This document shows positions 1-8,779 of a stretch of DNA of 64,000 nt, one piece after another (the first letter of the stretch is position 1; the number at the start of each line of letters is the position of its first letter). The notes under the pieces are model-generated. The model saw only the letters and a list, made by a program, of their open reading frames with translations. It made no database searches and was not told where the DNA came from. The DNA comes from Nitrososphaera sp. (lineage in GTDB: Archaea > Thermoproteota > Nitrososphaeria > Nitrososphaerales > Nitrososphaeraceae), in assembly GCA_039938515.1 (NCBI GenBank), contig JBDUUL010000024.1:248001-312000 (forward strand). Reading direction: 5' to 3'. The position numbers and the translations under genes were made by a program.

Positions 1-6
1 CCAAAG

Positions 7-819
7 GTGCAGCTTCGCTATGGCCAAAAGCTCGACGACGTACTGGGACGCGAAAGCGCGGCGGAGTTTCTCAAGTTTGTCCTCCGGGCGTCGTCCGAGC
101 TGCAGCTTGAAGGCAAATCTAGGCCGTTTATTAGAGACGAAATAAGTGCGGAGCTGGCCCGACGCTTTCGCGGCATTTATGAAAATCTTCTCGAAATAGC
201 ATCTCTACACGCAGAGCTTGTTGTGGAAACAAGCGCCGCGGCAGTCGATGCGGTAATCCAGATTTTGACGCAAAGCCAGACTCCCTCAGAGCTTCACAGG
301 ATACTCGCCCGGGCAGGGGTGTGGGAAACGCGTGCGGACAATCTGCTCAACACCGCCCGACAGGCCATCAAGCGTTCTCGAGCCCCTCCGATTGTGGAGC
401 AAATAATCAGCGAGGCTGACGATGCGATAGACTCGATCGAAGAAGCTATCTTCCTGCTGACTCTGACGCCCTCAGGTCCGCTACCCTTTGGCGAGCCGCT
501 ACGCGAGCTTGCTGAGCTGTCCAACAAGACTGCAATGGAATACCTCAAGGCTGCTGAATGCTCCAAGCTCGTTCGGCGGGCCGGACAGGATATAATCGAC
601 GACCTGCTGGCCGCGGTTGACATGACTACTGTTCTTGAGCACGAGCAGGATCAGGCATACAGGAGTACAAAGGAGGCGATTGTCAGCGGGGCTTCGGACT
701 TTAGGCAGCTGCACCTCTTTGCAGAAATCGCCGCCAAAATGGAACAGAGCACCGACTCGCTGATGAAGTCCGCCGTACTGCTCCGCGAATACGTTATGGA
801 AGAGGTGATGGCACAATGA
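7..819 (+). CDS. PhoU-like (DUF47) phosphate transport regulator-like protein
   Basis: This 270-residue all-helical protein has regularly spaced charged and hydrophobic heptads across its length and looks like the DUF47/PhoU-like family, whose members accompany phosphate transporters and act as cytoplasmic regulators. The GTG at position 7 is the first start in the window, but the frame is open to position 1, so the true start may lie upstream. Its TGA overlaps the ATG of the next gene by four bases (ATGA), so the two are translationally coupled. There is no Pit-type transporter next to it here; instead the partner is a PEP-synthase-like enzyme, which suggests a role in phosphoryl-transfer control rather than simple transport. 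The family assignment is by fold pattern only. Confidence 0.6.
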   Translation: MQLRYGQKLDDVLGRESAAEFLKFVLRASSELQLEGKSRPFIRDEISAELARRFRGIYENLLEIASLHAELVVETSAAAVDAVIQILTQSQTPSELHRILARAGVWETRADNLLNTARQAIKRSRAPPIVEQIISEADDAIDSIEEAIFLLTLTPSGPLPFGEPLRELAELSNKTAMEYLKAAECSKLVRRAGQDIIDDLLAAVDMTTVLEHEQDQAYRSTKEAIVSGASDFRQLHLFAEIAAKMEQSTDSLMKSAVLLREYVMEEVMAQ

Positions 820-2495
820 CTGAGCCCGATACCGCAGACTTGGGCATCGCTCAGGAAGGCATTCATTTCTTTGGAATTTTGCCGGGTTCCGGCTCGAGGC
901 CCAGTTCTGGCTCAGAGGCAGTCTCTCGCCAAGAGGTCGGCTCCAAGGCGTTTAACCTGATGCGAATGTCAGACATTGGCATACCAGTCCCGCCCGGTTT
1001 TGTGGTCGGTGCCCAGTTTTGCCGCAAGTACCTTGAAGAGCGGGCAACTAAGCTGCCGTCATCACTGGTGGCAACTATAGAGAAGGGATTGCGCGTAATT
1101 GAGAAGAGCACCGGCCTGACGTTCGGTGGATTCCGAAGGCCTCTTTTGGTTTCAGTGCGATCCGGCGCAGCTATCTCGATGCCCGGCATGATGGACACGC
1201 TGCTAAATATTGGCCTGAGCGACGCGACTGTCTCAAGCTTGGTGAGGATGACGGGCAATCCACATTTTGCAAGGGATTCATACAGAAGGCTTATCCAGAG
1301 TTATGCGGAAGTGGTTTACGGGGCCCCTGCCCGGCCGTTTGACGAGGCTCTGGCCGAGCTTCTCAGGACGGACAAATTGCTGCGGGGTGTCGCGGACCTT
1401 GACTCGCAAGAGCTTTTGCAACTCTGCCGAAAGTACCTAGAAATTTTCGAGGAGAGTACAAGCAGAGCCTTTCCGCAGGACTGTGTCGATCAGCTTACCG
1501 GCGCAGTCGAAGCCGTATTCCGGTCTTGGGAGAGCCCCAGGGCAAGAGAGTACAGGCGGATTCATAACATTACGGGTGTTTCTGGAACCGCCGTCACTGT
1601 TCAGTCGATGGTTTTTGGAAATATAGGCTCTAGCTCCGGATCCGGAGTGGGTTTCACGCGAAATCCGGTCACAGGGGAGAACAGCGGAATCTATCTGGAC
1701 TTTGCGTTCAATGCTCAGGGCGAGGACGTAGTCTCTGGAAGGAATCTGATGCAGGATCAGGCTGACAGCCGCCGGCGCACAAAGCTGGAGTGGGTCCTTC
1801 CAGCTGTCTTTGAACAGGTTCAGAATCTCGGAAAGCAGCTTGAACTTGCGTTTAAGGATATGCAGGACTTTGAGTTTACCGTACAGGAAGGCAAGCTGTA
1901 CGTCCTGCAATGCAGGACAGGAAAGAGGACCCCATGGGCCGCGCTTAGAATCGCTGTGGATATGGTCAAAGAAGGCGTGATAGATCGCTCGGTTGCGCTT
2001 CAGCGGCTTGAAGGATACGACCTCGCCTCGATCAGCCACGCCAGGCTGGCAGCGCCAAATTCAAAGCCGCTTGCGGCCGGCATTTCGGCAAACAGAGGCG
2101 TAGCGACTGGTGAAATCGCGCTCGACTCGGACAGGGCAGTCGAGCGCTCGAGGCTTGGGCACCCGGTCATTCTTGTCCGAGATGACACTGCCACGGCGGA
2201 TATAGCGGGCATGGTTTCGGCGGCAGGCATCCTAACCAAGGCCGGCGGTAAGACTTCCCACGCCGCGGTAGTAGCGCGTCAGATGGACAAGGTGTGCATC
2301 GTCGGCTGCAATTCGCTTTCAATAAGACCGAGTGAGAGGGTCTGCTCGTTTTCTGACAGGAGCCTTCGTGAGGGCGAAATAATCTCGCTTGATGGCGACT
2401 CGGGCAATGTCTACGAGGGCAGGCTGGACATTGTAATGGAAAGACCAGCGGCACTTGTCAGCGAGGTGCGGAGCTGGAAATCTGGCCTGGCGTAA
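816..2495 (+). CDS. Pyruvate phosphate dikinase-like protein lacking the PEP-binding barrel
   Basis: Residues about 35-390 form the ATP-grasp domain of pyruvate phosphate dikinase: the region after VPPGF, the SVRSGA and SMPGMMDT motifs, the GVGFTRNP motif and the YVLQCRTGKR motif are all present. Residues about 420-530 form the swivelling phosphohistidine domain, with the catalytic His at residue 482 in GGKTSHAAVVARQ. Full PPDK is about 870 residues; this protein stops at 559, directly after the His domain, so the C-terminal barrel that binds PEP/pyruvate is absent. It could phosphorylate its His from ATP and pass the group to another acceptor, as rifampin phosphotransferase-type relatives do with a different domain set, or need a separate barrel protein. 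Translation is coupled to the upstream PhoU-like gene. The domain reading is strong; the substrate is unknown. Confidence 0.88.
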   Translation: MTEPDTADLGIAQEGIHFFGILPGSGSRPSSGSEAVSRQEVGSKAFNLMRMSDIGIPVPPGFVVGAQFCRKYLEERATKLPSSLVATIEKGLRVIEKSTGLTFGGFRRPLLVSVRSGAAISMPGMMDTLLNIGLSDATVSSLVRMTGNPHFARDSYRRLIQSYAEVVYGAPARPFDEALAELLRTDKLLRGVADLDSQELLQLCRKYLEIFEESTSRAFPQDCVDQLTGAVEAVFRSWESPRAREYRRIHNITGVSGTAVTVQSMVFGNIGSSSGSGVGFTRNPVTGENSGIYLDFAFNAQGEDVVSGRNLMQDQADSRRRTKLEWVLPAVFEQVQNLGKQLELAFKDMQDFEFTVQEGKLYVLQCRTGKRTPWAALRIAVDMVKEGVIDRSVALQRLEGYDLASISHARLAAPNSKPLAAGISANRGVATGEIALDSDRAVERSRLGHPVILVRDDTATADIAGMVSAAGILTKAGGKTSHAAVVARQMDKVCIVGCNSLSIRPSERVCSFSDRSLREGEIISLDGDSGNVYEGRLDIVMERPAALVSEVRSWKSGLA

Positions 2496-2517
2496 TGCTC
2501 CTGGGCGAGCCGACTGG

Positions 2518-3174
2518 TCAGCCGTCCACCATTGCCTTGAGCTTTAGGAACTCGTCAACGGTTATCTCGCCCTTGGCCAGTCTGACCTTTAGAACCCTAA
2601 GGGGGTCATCTGAGGCAGGTGCCGCCGCTGCGGCCGTCGCGGCTGCCAGACTACCGGGAACGCTGACCTGCTGCTGTGCAGTGGCAGGTGGTGCGTCCAT
2701 TACTTTTGAGTCAGATCCGGCAGGACTAATGCCGCCCGGGGCAGTCTTGCTTTTGGTTGCATCAGGCACGCACAGGCGTGCAGCTTCGTCCCAGTCATTT
2801 CTACAGACCCATCTTTTGCAGACTTGGCAATTAAAGAAGTGGCTCTTTGCCTCGATTATTGCTCCCGACATTGCAGCATCGTGTTCTTGATGCCAGGCGG
2901 CCGAATTGCCGGCGGATTGCTGGTTGTGAATCAATTGGTCCGCACCGCTTTTTAGGGTCTGCGCAATTCTCGGATCCTTTGAGTAGGTTCCGAGCTCGGC
3001 TCCAAGGTTGGCTACTTCGGCAAGGCCGTGCAGAAAGCTCGCCTTTTTTGCACTTTTGGATTGGACAAACGCTGATTTGTAGGGCTGCTGACAAATGTCG
3101 CAGTAGAAAATGAACTGAAAGCCGTTCTGGGCACTGGCGTCGGTGACTTTTTTTGTAAATGGCTCAGAGCTCAA
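2518..3174 (-). CDS. Zinc-ribbon protein with C-terminal SHOCT domain
   Basis: The 218-residue protein has an N-terminal CxxC pair (YCDICQQPY), a second Cys set near residues 117-128 (FFNCQVCKRWVC) and a further Cys about 14 residues on, consistent with one or two zinc ribbons. An Ala-rich linker follows, and the last 30 residues are a SHOCT motif (LKVRLAKGEITVDEFLKLK). SHOCT domains usually mediate oligomerisation of larger proteins. It is convergent with the PPDK-like gene. There is no membrane segment. Function is unknown; a nucleic-acid or protein-binding role is only a guess. Confidence 0.75.
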   Translation of the reverse strand: MSSEPFTKKVTDASAQNGFQFIFYCDICQQPYKSAFVQSKSAKKASFLHGLAEVANLGAELGTYSKDPRIAQTLKSGADQLIHNQQSAGNSAAWHQEHDAAMSGAIIEAKSHFFNCQVCKRWVCRNDWDEAARLCVPDATKSKTAPGGISPAGSDSKVMDAPPATAQQQVSVPGSLAAATAAAAAPASDDPLRVLKVRLAKGEITVDEFLKLKAMVDG

Positions 3175-3329
3175 TCAGAGGGAACCTCAGGATGCTACCG
3201 ACAGGCAAGCTATAAAGGCTTTTACGAATTGAGCCAATAACCGATTGACACGCGCGAGTAATCACTGCTTTACCGCCAGTCCAAGACAGGCGCAAACCCT
3301 CTTGTAGCTTGTCGTGTAACTGATAACCC

Positions 3330-3509
3330 ATGAGTGACACGCCACATGACGACCCCAAAAGATCGGCGGCGCGGGTTGTAGAGCATCAGGAGAAATTCAA
3401 TGTCCCTGTCCAGACCGAACAGGAGGAAGCGGAAACTCAGGAGGACGCGACAGTCGAGCACTATGCAGACCCACTTGAAGTAAAGAGAAAGAAAGAAGGT
3501 CTGGACTAG
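3330..3509 (+). CDS. Small acidic hypothetical protein
   Basis: A 59-codon frame starts at ATG 3330 and encodes a charged, Glu/Gln-rich peptide with a basic end (KRKKEGLD). Codon use with G/C at third positions resembles the neighbours. It is divergent from the zinc-ribbon/SHOCT gene. There is no recognisable domain, no Cys and no membrane segment. It is likely a real microprotein but could be a chance frame. Confidence 0.45.
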   Translation: MSDTPHDDPKRSAARVVEHQEKFNVPVQTEQEEAETQEDATVEHYADPLEVKRKKEGLD

Positions 3510-3620
3510 CTACGACAGAAAATCGATGACCATGTTTTTCTGACTGAAAGAGCCGCAAATTGCTTGCGTGTGGGTGATTGACGAATCACTAATGAACGGG
3601 TTAAAACCCACCGGACTGTC

Positions 3621-3824
3621 ATGGGCAAGGGATTTGATTTCAAGTGGAAGCTTGTCGAGAACTATTGTGCCGCCATAGTAGGAGCAGTTTTTATCTGGCT
3701 TCTGGTCGAGGGTGTTACCAGGAATGACTCTGCAAAACTGGCCATTGCTATCGCAATAATTGCCGTCGCCCCTTTTCTAGTAACATTTATTGACAAAAAG
3801 TCTGCCGCGCCAAACGTTGGGTAG
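3621..3824 (+). CDS. Small two-helix membrane protein
   Basis: The 67-residue product has two hydrophobic segments, roughly residues 15-32 (AAIVGAVFIWLLVEGV) and 40-57 (LAIAIAIIAVAPFLVTFI), separated by a short charged turn, with a Lys-rich tail. A TATA-like stretch (gggttaaaac) precedes the ATG. It ends four bases before the convergent Lrp-like gene. No family is recognised. Confidence 0.55.
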   Translation: MGKGFDFKWKLVENYCAAIVGAVFIWLLVEGVTRNDSAKLAIAIAIIAVAPFLVTFIDKKSAAPNVG

Positions 3825-3828
3825 CGGA

Positions 3829-4773
3829 TCACTGCCTCTTTGCCTGCTCCTCAATGACGCGGTCAATGGATTTAAGAGAATGATAGGTCTTGCCCGCATA
3901 ATCAATGAGTGCGACCTTTACCCCCAGTATCTTCTGAGCCCGCAGATAGCTTGCCTCTGCTTCTCGGGAGTCTTTCGCAGACATTAGAAAAATGACGGCG
4001 CCTGACGGGCTCAGTATCCTGTAGTATGTTCTTTCGGATAGGGCGCTTGCCAGTCTTTCGACAAGCGTATTCAGATCTGTCGAGCCATCAGGAATGAACA
4101 GTAGCGCGTATAATGTAAAGGATGCAAGTTTTTGCTCGTCAGTGACGGGCACGACAAGCAGGAGGTTGGAATCGACCAGCTTTTTTAGCGAACGGACAGT
4201 GCTATCGACAGGCGCGCCGACTTCCATTGCCAGGATTTCGGGAGCTTTGAGCGAGTCGGAGCGCAGGGCGCGGATGACCTTCCAGTCTATTGCATGCAGT
4301 TCCGGCAACTGTTCGCCGGGCACGTCAGCCTTCGACTCGTGCAATAAGAGGGGTTCCTGTGAAAGCGCCGCCTTGCCGCTTAGTTTCGCGACTTTTGACA
4401 GGCTTTGCTCGATGTCCGCGTCGCCCTTGTACAGAATTGTAAACGCAATGGAGTTGAGGTATTCGTCAATCCGGATTATGTCATCGATAAGCATAAGGTC
4501 GGCTGCAGCGCTACCCTTTGAAAGCGGGTCTGGAAAAGGGAGGAGGTACGTCCTCAGTTTGTATCCAAGCAGCAGCGAGACGTTTGGAATTGCGATGTAA
4601 CCCCTGATTAGATTGATTTCTTCAAATCGCAATATCCTGCTTTCAACCTCGCTTTGTGAAAGCCCTACTTCTGCGCCTATCCTTTTGAAGTCTGGTCGAC
4701 GGTTTTCCGCCGAAGCCGGTCCGTAGTATCTAAAGCACGCTTGGAAGAAAACCTTAAAATCGATAGTGTCCAA
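3829..4773 (-). CDS. Lrp/AsnC-like transcriptional regulator with two helix-turn-helix segments
   Basis: The 314-residue protein opens with a winged-helix segment (residues about 10-60, ending in the recognition-like stretch SQSEVESRILRFEEINLI) followed by a Lrp-type alpha/beta region, then a second helix-turn-helix at about residues 165-205 (LKAPEILAMEVG). Such duplicated Lrp-like architectures are common in thaumarchaea, which expand this class of transcription factor. It lies between a small membrane protein and an ABC exporter on the same strand as the exporter, but about 60 bases separate them, so operon membership is unclear. The DNA target and effector are unknown. Confidence 0.65.
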   Translation of the reverse strand: MDTIDFKVFFQACFRYYGPASAENRRPDFKRIGAEVGLSQSEVESRILRFEEINLIRGYIAIPNVSLLLGYKLRTYLLPFPDPLSKGSAAADLMLIDDIIRIDEYLNSIAFTILYKGDADIEQSLSKVAKLSGKAALSQEPLLLHESKADVPGEQLPELHAIDWKVIRALRSDSLKAPEILAMEVGAPVDSTVRSLKKLVDSNLLLVVPVTDEQKLASFTLYALLFIPDGSTDLNTLVERLASALSERTYYRILSPSGAVIFLMSAKDSREAEASYLRAQKILGVKVALIDYAGKTYHSLKSIDRVIEEQAKRQ

Positions 4774-4830
4774 ACGGCAGCCTCGCCAGACTAACTAGTC
4801 CTGGTTCACTATTAAGCAATGCGCCGCGGG

Positions 4831-6489
4831 TCAAGCCTGCACGTTAGAAAGCCATGCGACTACGCCTTTCTTGCAGTAAAGATACGCAACCAAGCAGACG
4901 CTTGCCCCTATCGCCGTGGTGGCCAAGTACGATTGAAATGCAGCCGCGGGTGAGATGTGTCCAAACGATGCAAGCCCAAAAGAGAGGCGCACAATAGTCG
5001 GAGCAAATATCGTAACAGCGGCCGCTCCGCCGAGCATAAAGCCCGTCAAAAAGCCTGTGAGAGTCACGTACATTCCCCTCTGTCCGCTCGCATAGTAGTC
5101 AGGGTGCCTTGCCGCAATTCCAAGGCCGATAAAGCTCTCGGCGGCAATTACAAAAATGCTCGAAAATATCGTCAGGTACGTCCCATAGCTCCCCGCGGGC
5201 GAGACGATGCTAAATACGGTGATCATGGCAATAGTTGCGGCAAAGGCTATCACCCAGGATGGAAGTAGTTTTCCCTTTATCACCTGCTTCGCTGAAATGG
5301 GGAGCATGCACAGGTTGATAACCGACCTCCCCTCCTGCCCGATCGACATCATGGAAAACAAAAGAGGAACCATGAATGGAACAAATCCTGCCAGAATCAG
5401 GCCGGGCGCCCTGCCAGGGTTGTCCGAGGCGGGGGTCAAAAATGTCGGCAAAAAGAACGACACGACGAGGATGACAGGCATTGACATGAACCGCGCAAGC
5501 TCCTTGCGTCGGAGGAGCGCCCGAAACTCCTTGAGCGCAATCGCGGCATCAACAGGACCAAAGCCCAGCAGGGATAGTGTGATGCTTTTTCGGGGCGAAT
5601 AGCCGCGCTGGCCTTCCGTGACCGCGATTACAACCGGAACCGACGACCAGAACCGGGTTCTCAGGTTTACTGCGACAACAAAAATTCCTGCCGTAAAAGC
5701 TGCTGCTAGTCCTGCAAATATGCCGGCCTGAAGGTCCTGGTGGGCCAGCAGATCAAGCGTTGAGACTGAGGGCCAGACCATGGGCACGAACCACACAAGC
5801 TCCACACCGCGTACGATGACCCCCAGTGCCCGGTACAGAAAGTACGAGTTAAATGAAAGCTGGGTCACTACCAGGAGCGCGGTGATGAGAATGAGCCGCG
5901 AAGCAAAACCAAATTTGCCGCTCCTGCGATAAACACTGGTAGATAGCCTGTTGGTTACTGCCCGCAGGGCCTCGACGGTAAAAGCACCTAGGAGCAGCGC
6001 CAAGACAGAAAGAAGGGCCGCCAGCGGCCATACCGGCATCAGACCGAACTTCATGGCAAGAGGAAGGCTTATGCTGATTCCGGCCATCAGAAATGGAGAG
6101 TATACTGCAGTCATGGATAGAGCGGACGCCGTGACGTACTCGCGCGGCGTCAGCGGAAGCCAATTCACTGACTCGCTTGAGGAGAAGATTGACCCCCTGC
6201 CTAGCTCCAAGAGTATTCCGGAAAGTATGACAGCTGAGGTCAGGCCGATGGGAAGGCCGGTGATTACCTGGGAGGCGACGTCGCCAAACGAAGCGGCATT
6301 CTTGCCGGACAGGTTTGGGAGAATCGCAAACTGGAGCACCGCAAAGGGGATCAAGAGTACGATCGCGTCTATTAGTATCAGTATCCAAGGCCGGGTGAAG
6401 CGGACGTTCGCGCTGTTAGTGCTCCTGCTAGCCCGCAGGTATGACTTGACAAGCACAGACGAGAGCGAGAGTACCGCAGAAGATCGCAC
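4831..6489 (-). CDS. ABC transporter permease
   Basis: The 552-residue polytopic membrane protein has about ten or more hydrophobic segments and no soluble enzymatic domain. It begins at GTG 6489, four bases after the stop of the ATPase gene, so the two form one transcription unit. The permease is large and single, as in ABC-2-like exporters that pair with one ATPase. The substrate cannot be told from sequence; candidates include drugs, lipids or peptides. Confidence 0.82.
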   Translation of the reverse strand: MRSSAVLSLSSVLVKSYLRASRSTNSANVRFTRPWILILIDAIVLLIPFAVLQFAILPNLSGKNAASFGDVASQVITGLPIGLTSAVILSGILLELGRGSIFSSSESVNWLPLTPREYVTASALSMTAVYSPFLMAGISISLPLAMKFGLMPVWPLAALLSVLALLLGAFTVEALRAVTNRLSTSVYRRSGKFGFASRLILITALLVVTQLSFNSYFLYRALGVIVRGVELVWFVPMVWPSVSTLDLLAHQDLQAGIFAGLAAAFTAGIFVVAVNLRTRFWSSVPVVIAVTEGQRGYSPRKSITLSLLGFGPVDAAIALKEFRALLRRKELARFMSMPVILVVSFFLPTFLTPASDNPGRAPGLILAGFVPFMVPLLFSMMSIGQEGRSVINLCMLPISAKQVIKGKLLPSWVIAFAATIAMITVFSIVSPAGSYGTYLTIFSSIFVIAAESFIGLGIAARHPDYYASGQRGMYVTLTGFLTGFMLGGAAAVTIFAPTIVRLSFGLASFGHISPAAAFQSYLATTAIGASVCLVAYLYCKKGVVAWLSNVQA

Positions 6490-6493
6490 GATG

Positions 6494-7282
6494 TCAATAC
6501 CTCAGAGCTTCGGCTATTCTTGCAGTGTCCTCGCTTCCGGTGAGCTTCAGAAAGACGTCTTCTAGGCTTGAACCCTGCATGCCCGTCATAGACCTGAGCT
6601 CCTGAACGGAGCCCTCGGCAAGCACCGCGCCCTTGCTCATTATTGTCACCCTCTGGCAGACTCCCTCGGCGATCTCGAGGATATGCGTGCTAAATAGCAC
6701 GGCGACCTGTTCATCGCGTGCCAGCCTGTGCAGGATCTCCTTGACTATTCTTGCAGAGCGGGGGTCAAGGCCGTTGAGCGCTTCGTCAAGAACGAGCACT
6801 TTTGGCCTGTGGAGCAGTGCGGCGGTAATTGCGATCTTTTGCCTCATGCCCTGGGAGAATCCGCTCATTACCTCGTTTACTCGGTCGGCCATCTGGAACG
6901 CACCAAGAAACTCTTCGACACGCTTCTTCCGGACATCACTGGGAATTCCGTACGCCTCCCCTATGAAATCCAGGTACTCCGCCGCGGTAAGGTAGTCGTA
7001 AATCTGGGGGATCTCGGGCACGTACCCGACGTACCTCCGCGATTCTACCGGCTGCGCCCTGACGTTGATGTCGTTTACAAAGATCTCGCCCTGGTCTGGC
7101 GGCAGAATTCCCATAATCATTTTCATTGCAGTGCTTTTGCCGGAGCCGTTTGGTCCAAGGAGCCCGCGGATCTCGCCGGCAGGGACTGCAAGGTTTAAAC
7201 CGGAAACTGCCTTCACGTTCCCAAACGATTTTGATACGTGTTTGGTCAGTATTGCCTCCAACTCATCCTGTCTCCTATTCAA
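6494..7282 (-). CDS. ABC transporter ATP-binding protein
   Basis: The 262-residue protein has a Walker A motif GPNGSGKS at residues 43-50, a Q-loop region, a signature motif SGFSQGMRQ near residue 140, Walker B VLVLDEALNGLDP, and a switch His in STHILE. The presence of EALNGLDP and the length are typical of the CcmA/ABC-2 exporter ATPase group. It is first in a two-gene operon with the permease downstream. It should energise export across the cytoplasmic membrane. Confidence 0.93.
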   Translation of the reverse strand: MNRRQDELEAILTKHVSKSFGNVKAVSGLNLAVPAGEIRGLLGPNGSGKSTAMKMIMGILPPDQGEIFVNDINVRAQPVESRRYVGYVPEIPQIYDYLTAAEYLDFIGEAYGIPSDVRKKRVEEFLGAFQMADRVNEVMSGFSQGMRQKIAITAALLHRPKVLVLDEALNGLDPRSARIVKEILHRLARDEQVAVLFSTHILEIAEGVCQRVTIMSKGAVLAEGSVQELRSMTGMQGSSLEDVFLKLTGSEDTARIAEALRY

Positions 7283-7424
7283 TCCGGCAGCTGTATGGCG
7301 GGCTTAGACACGGGAGCAAAAATCGCATAATCCGCCTCCAGGCAAGCAGTGAGCCAATGTATTTTCACCGCGCAGTTCCATTCTTTGTTGTAGGTTACCT
7401 CACTTAAAGATTTGATATTGCATT

Positions 7425-8717
7425 GTGGGTCGGGAACACGGTTATCAGGAATTGGCAGACAATGTTATAACTTGCAGCCCCAAGAAAAGACCTAGAATGT
7501 CAAACTCGGCTAGAGACGACGCGATTAACCTCCACCGCATGCTCAAGGGCAAGATCGAAATCCAGAGCAGGATTTCCCCCGAGGCGGTTTTTGAGGAAGG
7601 AAAGGGGGTTCTGGGGCTTATCTACACTCCGAACGTATCATACGTCGCCAGGGAGGTCAGCATGAATAAGGAGCTCGCGTACGACTATACTTCAAAGTGG
7701 AACAATGTAGCAATTGTTTGCGACGGCACCCGCGTACTTGGTCTTGGCAATATCGGCCCGGAGGGCGCCCTGCCGGTCATGGAAGGCAAGTCGGTCCTTT
7801 TCAAGACGCTGGGGGGGATAAACGCGTTCCCACTTTGCATTGCGACCAGGGACAAGGAGGAGATTATCAGGTTTGTAAAGGCAATCGAGCCGGTCTTCGG
7901 GGCAGTCAACATCGAGGACATCGAGTCGCCGAAGGTCCTCGAGATTGTGGAGCGGCTTCAATCAGAGGTCTCTATTCCAGTATTTCATGACGACCAGCAT
8001 GGCACTGCCGTGATCGCACTGGCAGCCCTTCTAAATGCCCTCAAACTGGTCAGGAAGCAGATGCAGGGTGTGCGGGTGGTAATCGCGGGGGCCGGCTCTG
8101 CAGGCTATGGCATCTACAAGATACTCGCCGCAGCAGGCTGCAAGGAGATAATCGTAATTGATAGCAAGGGAGCGATTTATCAGGGAAGGGATGAATATAA
8201 TCAGAGGCCGCCTGGCGATGCAGCCGGCAACCCGTACAAGGAAGAAATTGCAACCAGGACAAATCCCCGCAGACTGCAGGGCGATCTCGGCAGTGTCATG
8301 GCCGGTGCTGATGTCTTTATCGGCGTGTCGGGAAAGGGAGGAATTGTCAATGCAGACATGGTAAGGTCGATGTCAAGTAATGCGATCGTCTTTGCGCTGA
8401 GCAACCCTGACCCGGAGATATACCCCGCGGAGGCGACAGCTGCGGGTGCGCGGATAGTCGCGACCGGGCGCTCGGACTTTTCAAATCAGGTAAACAATGC
8501 AGTCGTATTTCCGTCAGTGCTGCGCACCCTGCTGGACCTGCGGGCGCGTGGGCTGAACGAGTCGATGCTAGTTGCGGTGGCAACCGCGATCGCGGATCTT
8601 ATTGATCCTGTGCATCTAAAGGAGGACTTTATAGTTCCCAAGGTAAATGATCCCAGGATTATGCCAGTTGTCAACAATACTCTGAAGGAGCACATGCAGC
8701 AGCACATTCAAAAGTGA
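7425..8717 (+). CDS. Malic enzyme (oxaloacetate-decarboxylating malate dehydrogenase)
   Basis: The protein has the N-terminal malic-enzyme core (LIYTPNVSYVA, GLGNIGPEGALPVMEGK), the metal/substrate motif PVFHDDQHGTA, and a Rossmann domain with GAGSAGYGI. It converts malate to pyruvate and CO2 with reduction of NAD(P). The GTG at 7425 lies about 27 bases after a TATA-like cttaaag, fitting leaderless translation; an ATG at 7497 gives a 406-residue protein that matches the usual family N-terminus better, so the 24-residue extension is doubtful. It may supply pyruvate or NADPH to biosynthesis in this autotroph. Confidence 0.93.
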   Translation: MGREHGYQELADNVITCSPKKRPRMSNSARDDAINLHRMLKGKIEIQSRISPEAVFEEGKGVLGLIYTPNVSYVAREVSMNKELAYDYTSKWNNVAIVCDGTRVLGLGNIGPEGALPVMEGKSVLFKTLGGINAFPLCIATRDKEEIIRFVKAIEPVFGAVNIEDIESPKVLEIVERLQSEVSIPVFHDDQHGTAVIALAALLNALKLVRKQMQGVRVVIAGAGSAGYGIYKILAAAGCKEIIVIDSKGAIYQGRDEYNQRPPGDAAGNPYKEEIATRTNPRRLQGDLGSVMAGADVFIGVSGKGGIVNADMVRSMSSNAIVFALSNPDPEIYPAEATAAGARIVATGRSDFSNQVNNAVVFPSVLRTLLDLRARGLNESMLVAVATAIADLIDPVHLKEDFIVPKVNDPRIMPVVNNTLKEHMQQHIQK

Positions 8718-8779
8718 TCTGACAGTCTCTTATCAGGAGAAAAATTCTTTTGTGCAATACCATCCACTAGAGTGCAGAA

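Noticed and set aside
2000-2239. Minus frames across the PPDK-like gene
   Set aside because: Shadows; the plus frame has all catalytic motifs.
5207-5602. 131-codon plus frame inside the permease gene
   Set aside because: Antisense shadow of the permease; the permease frame has clear membrane helices.
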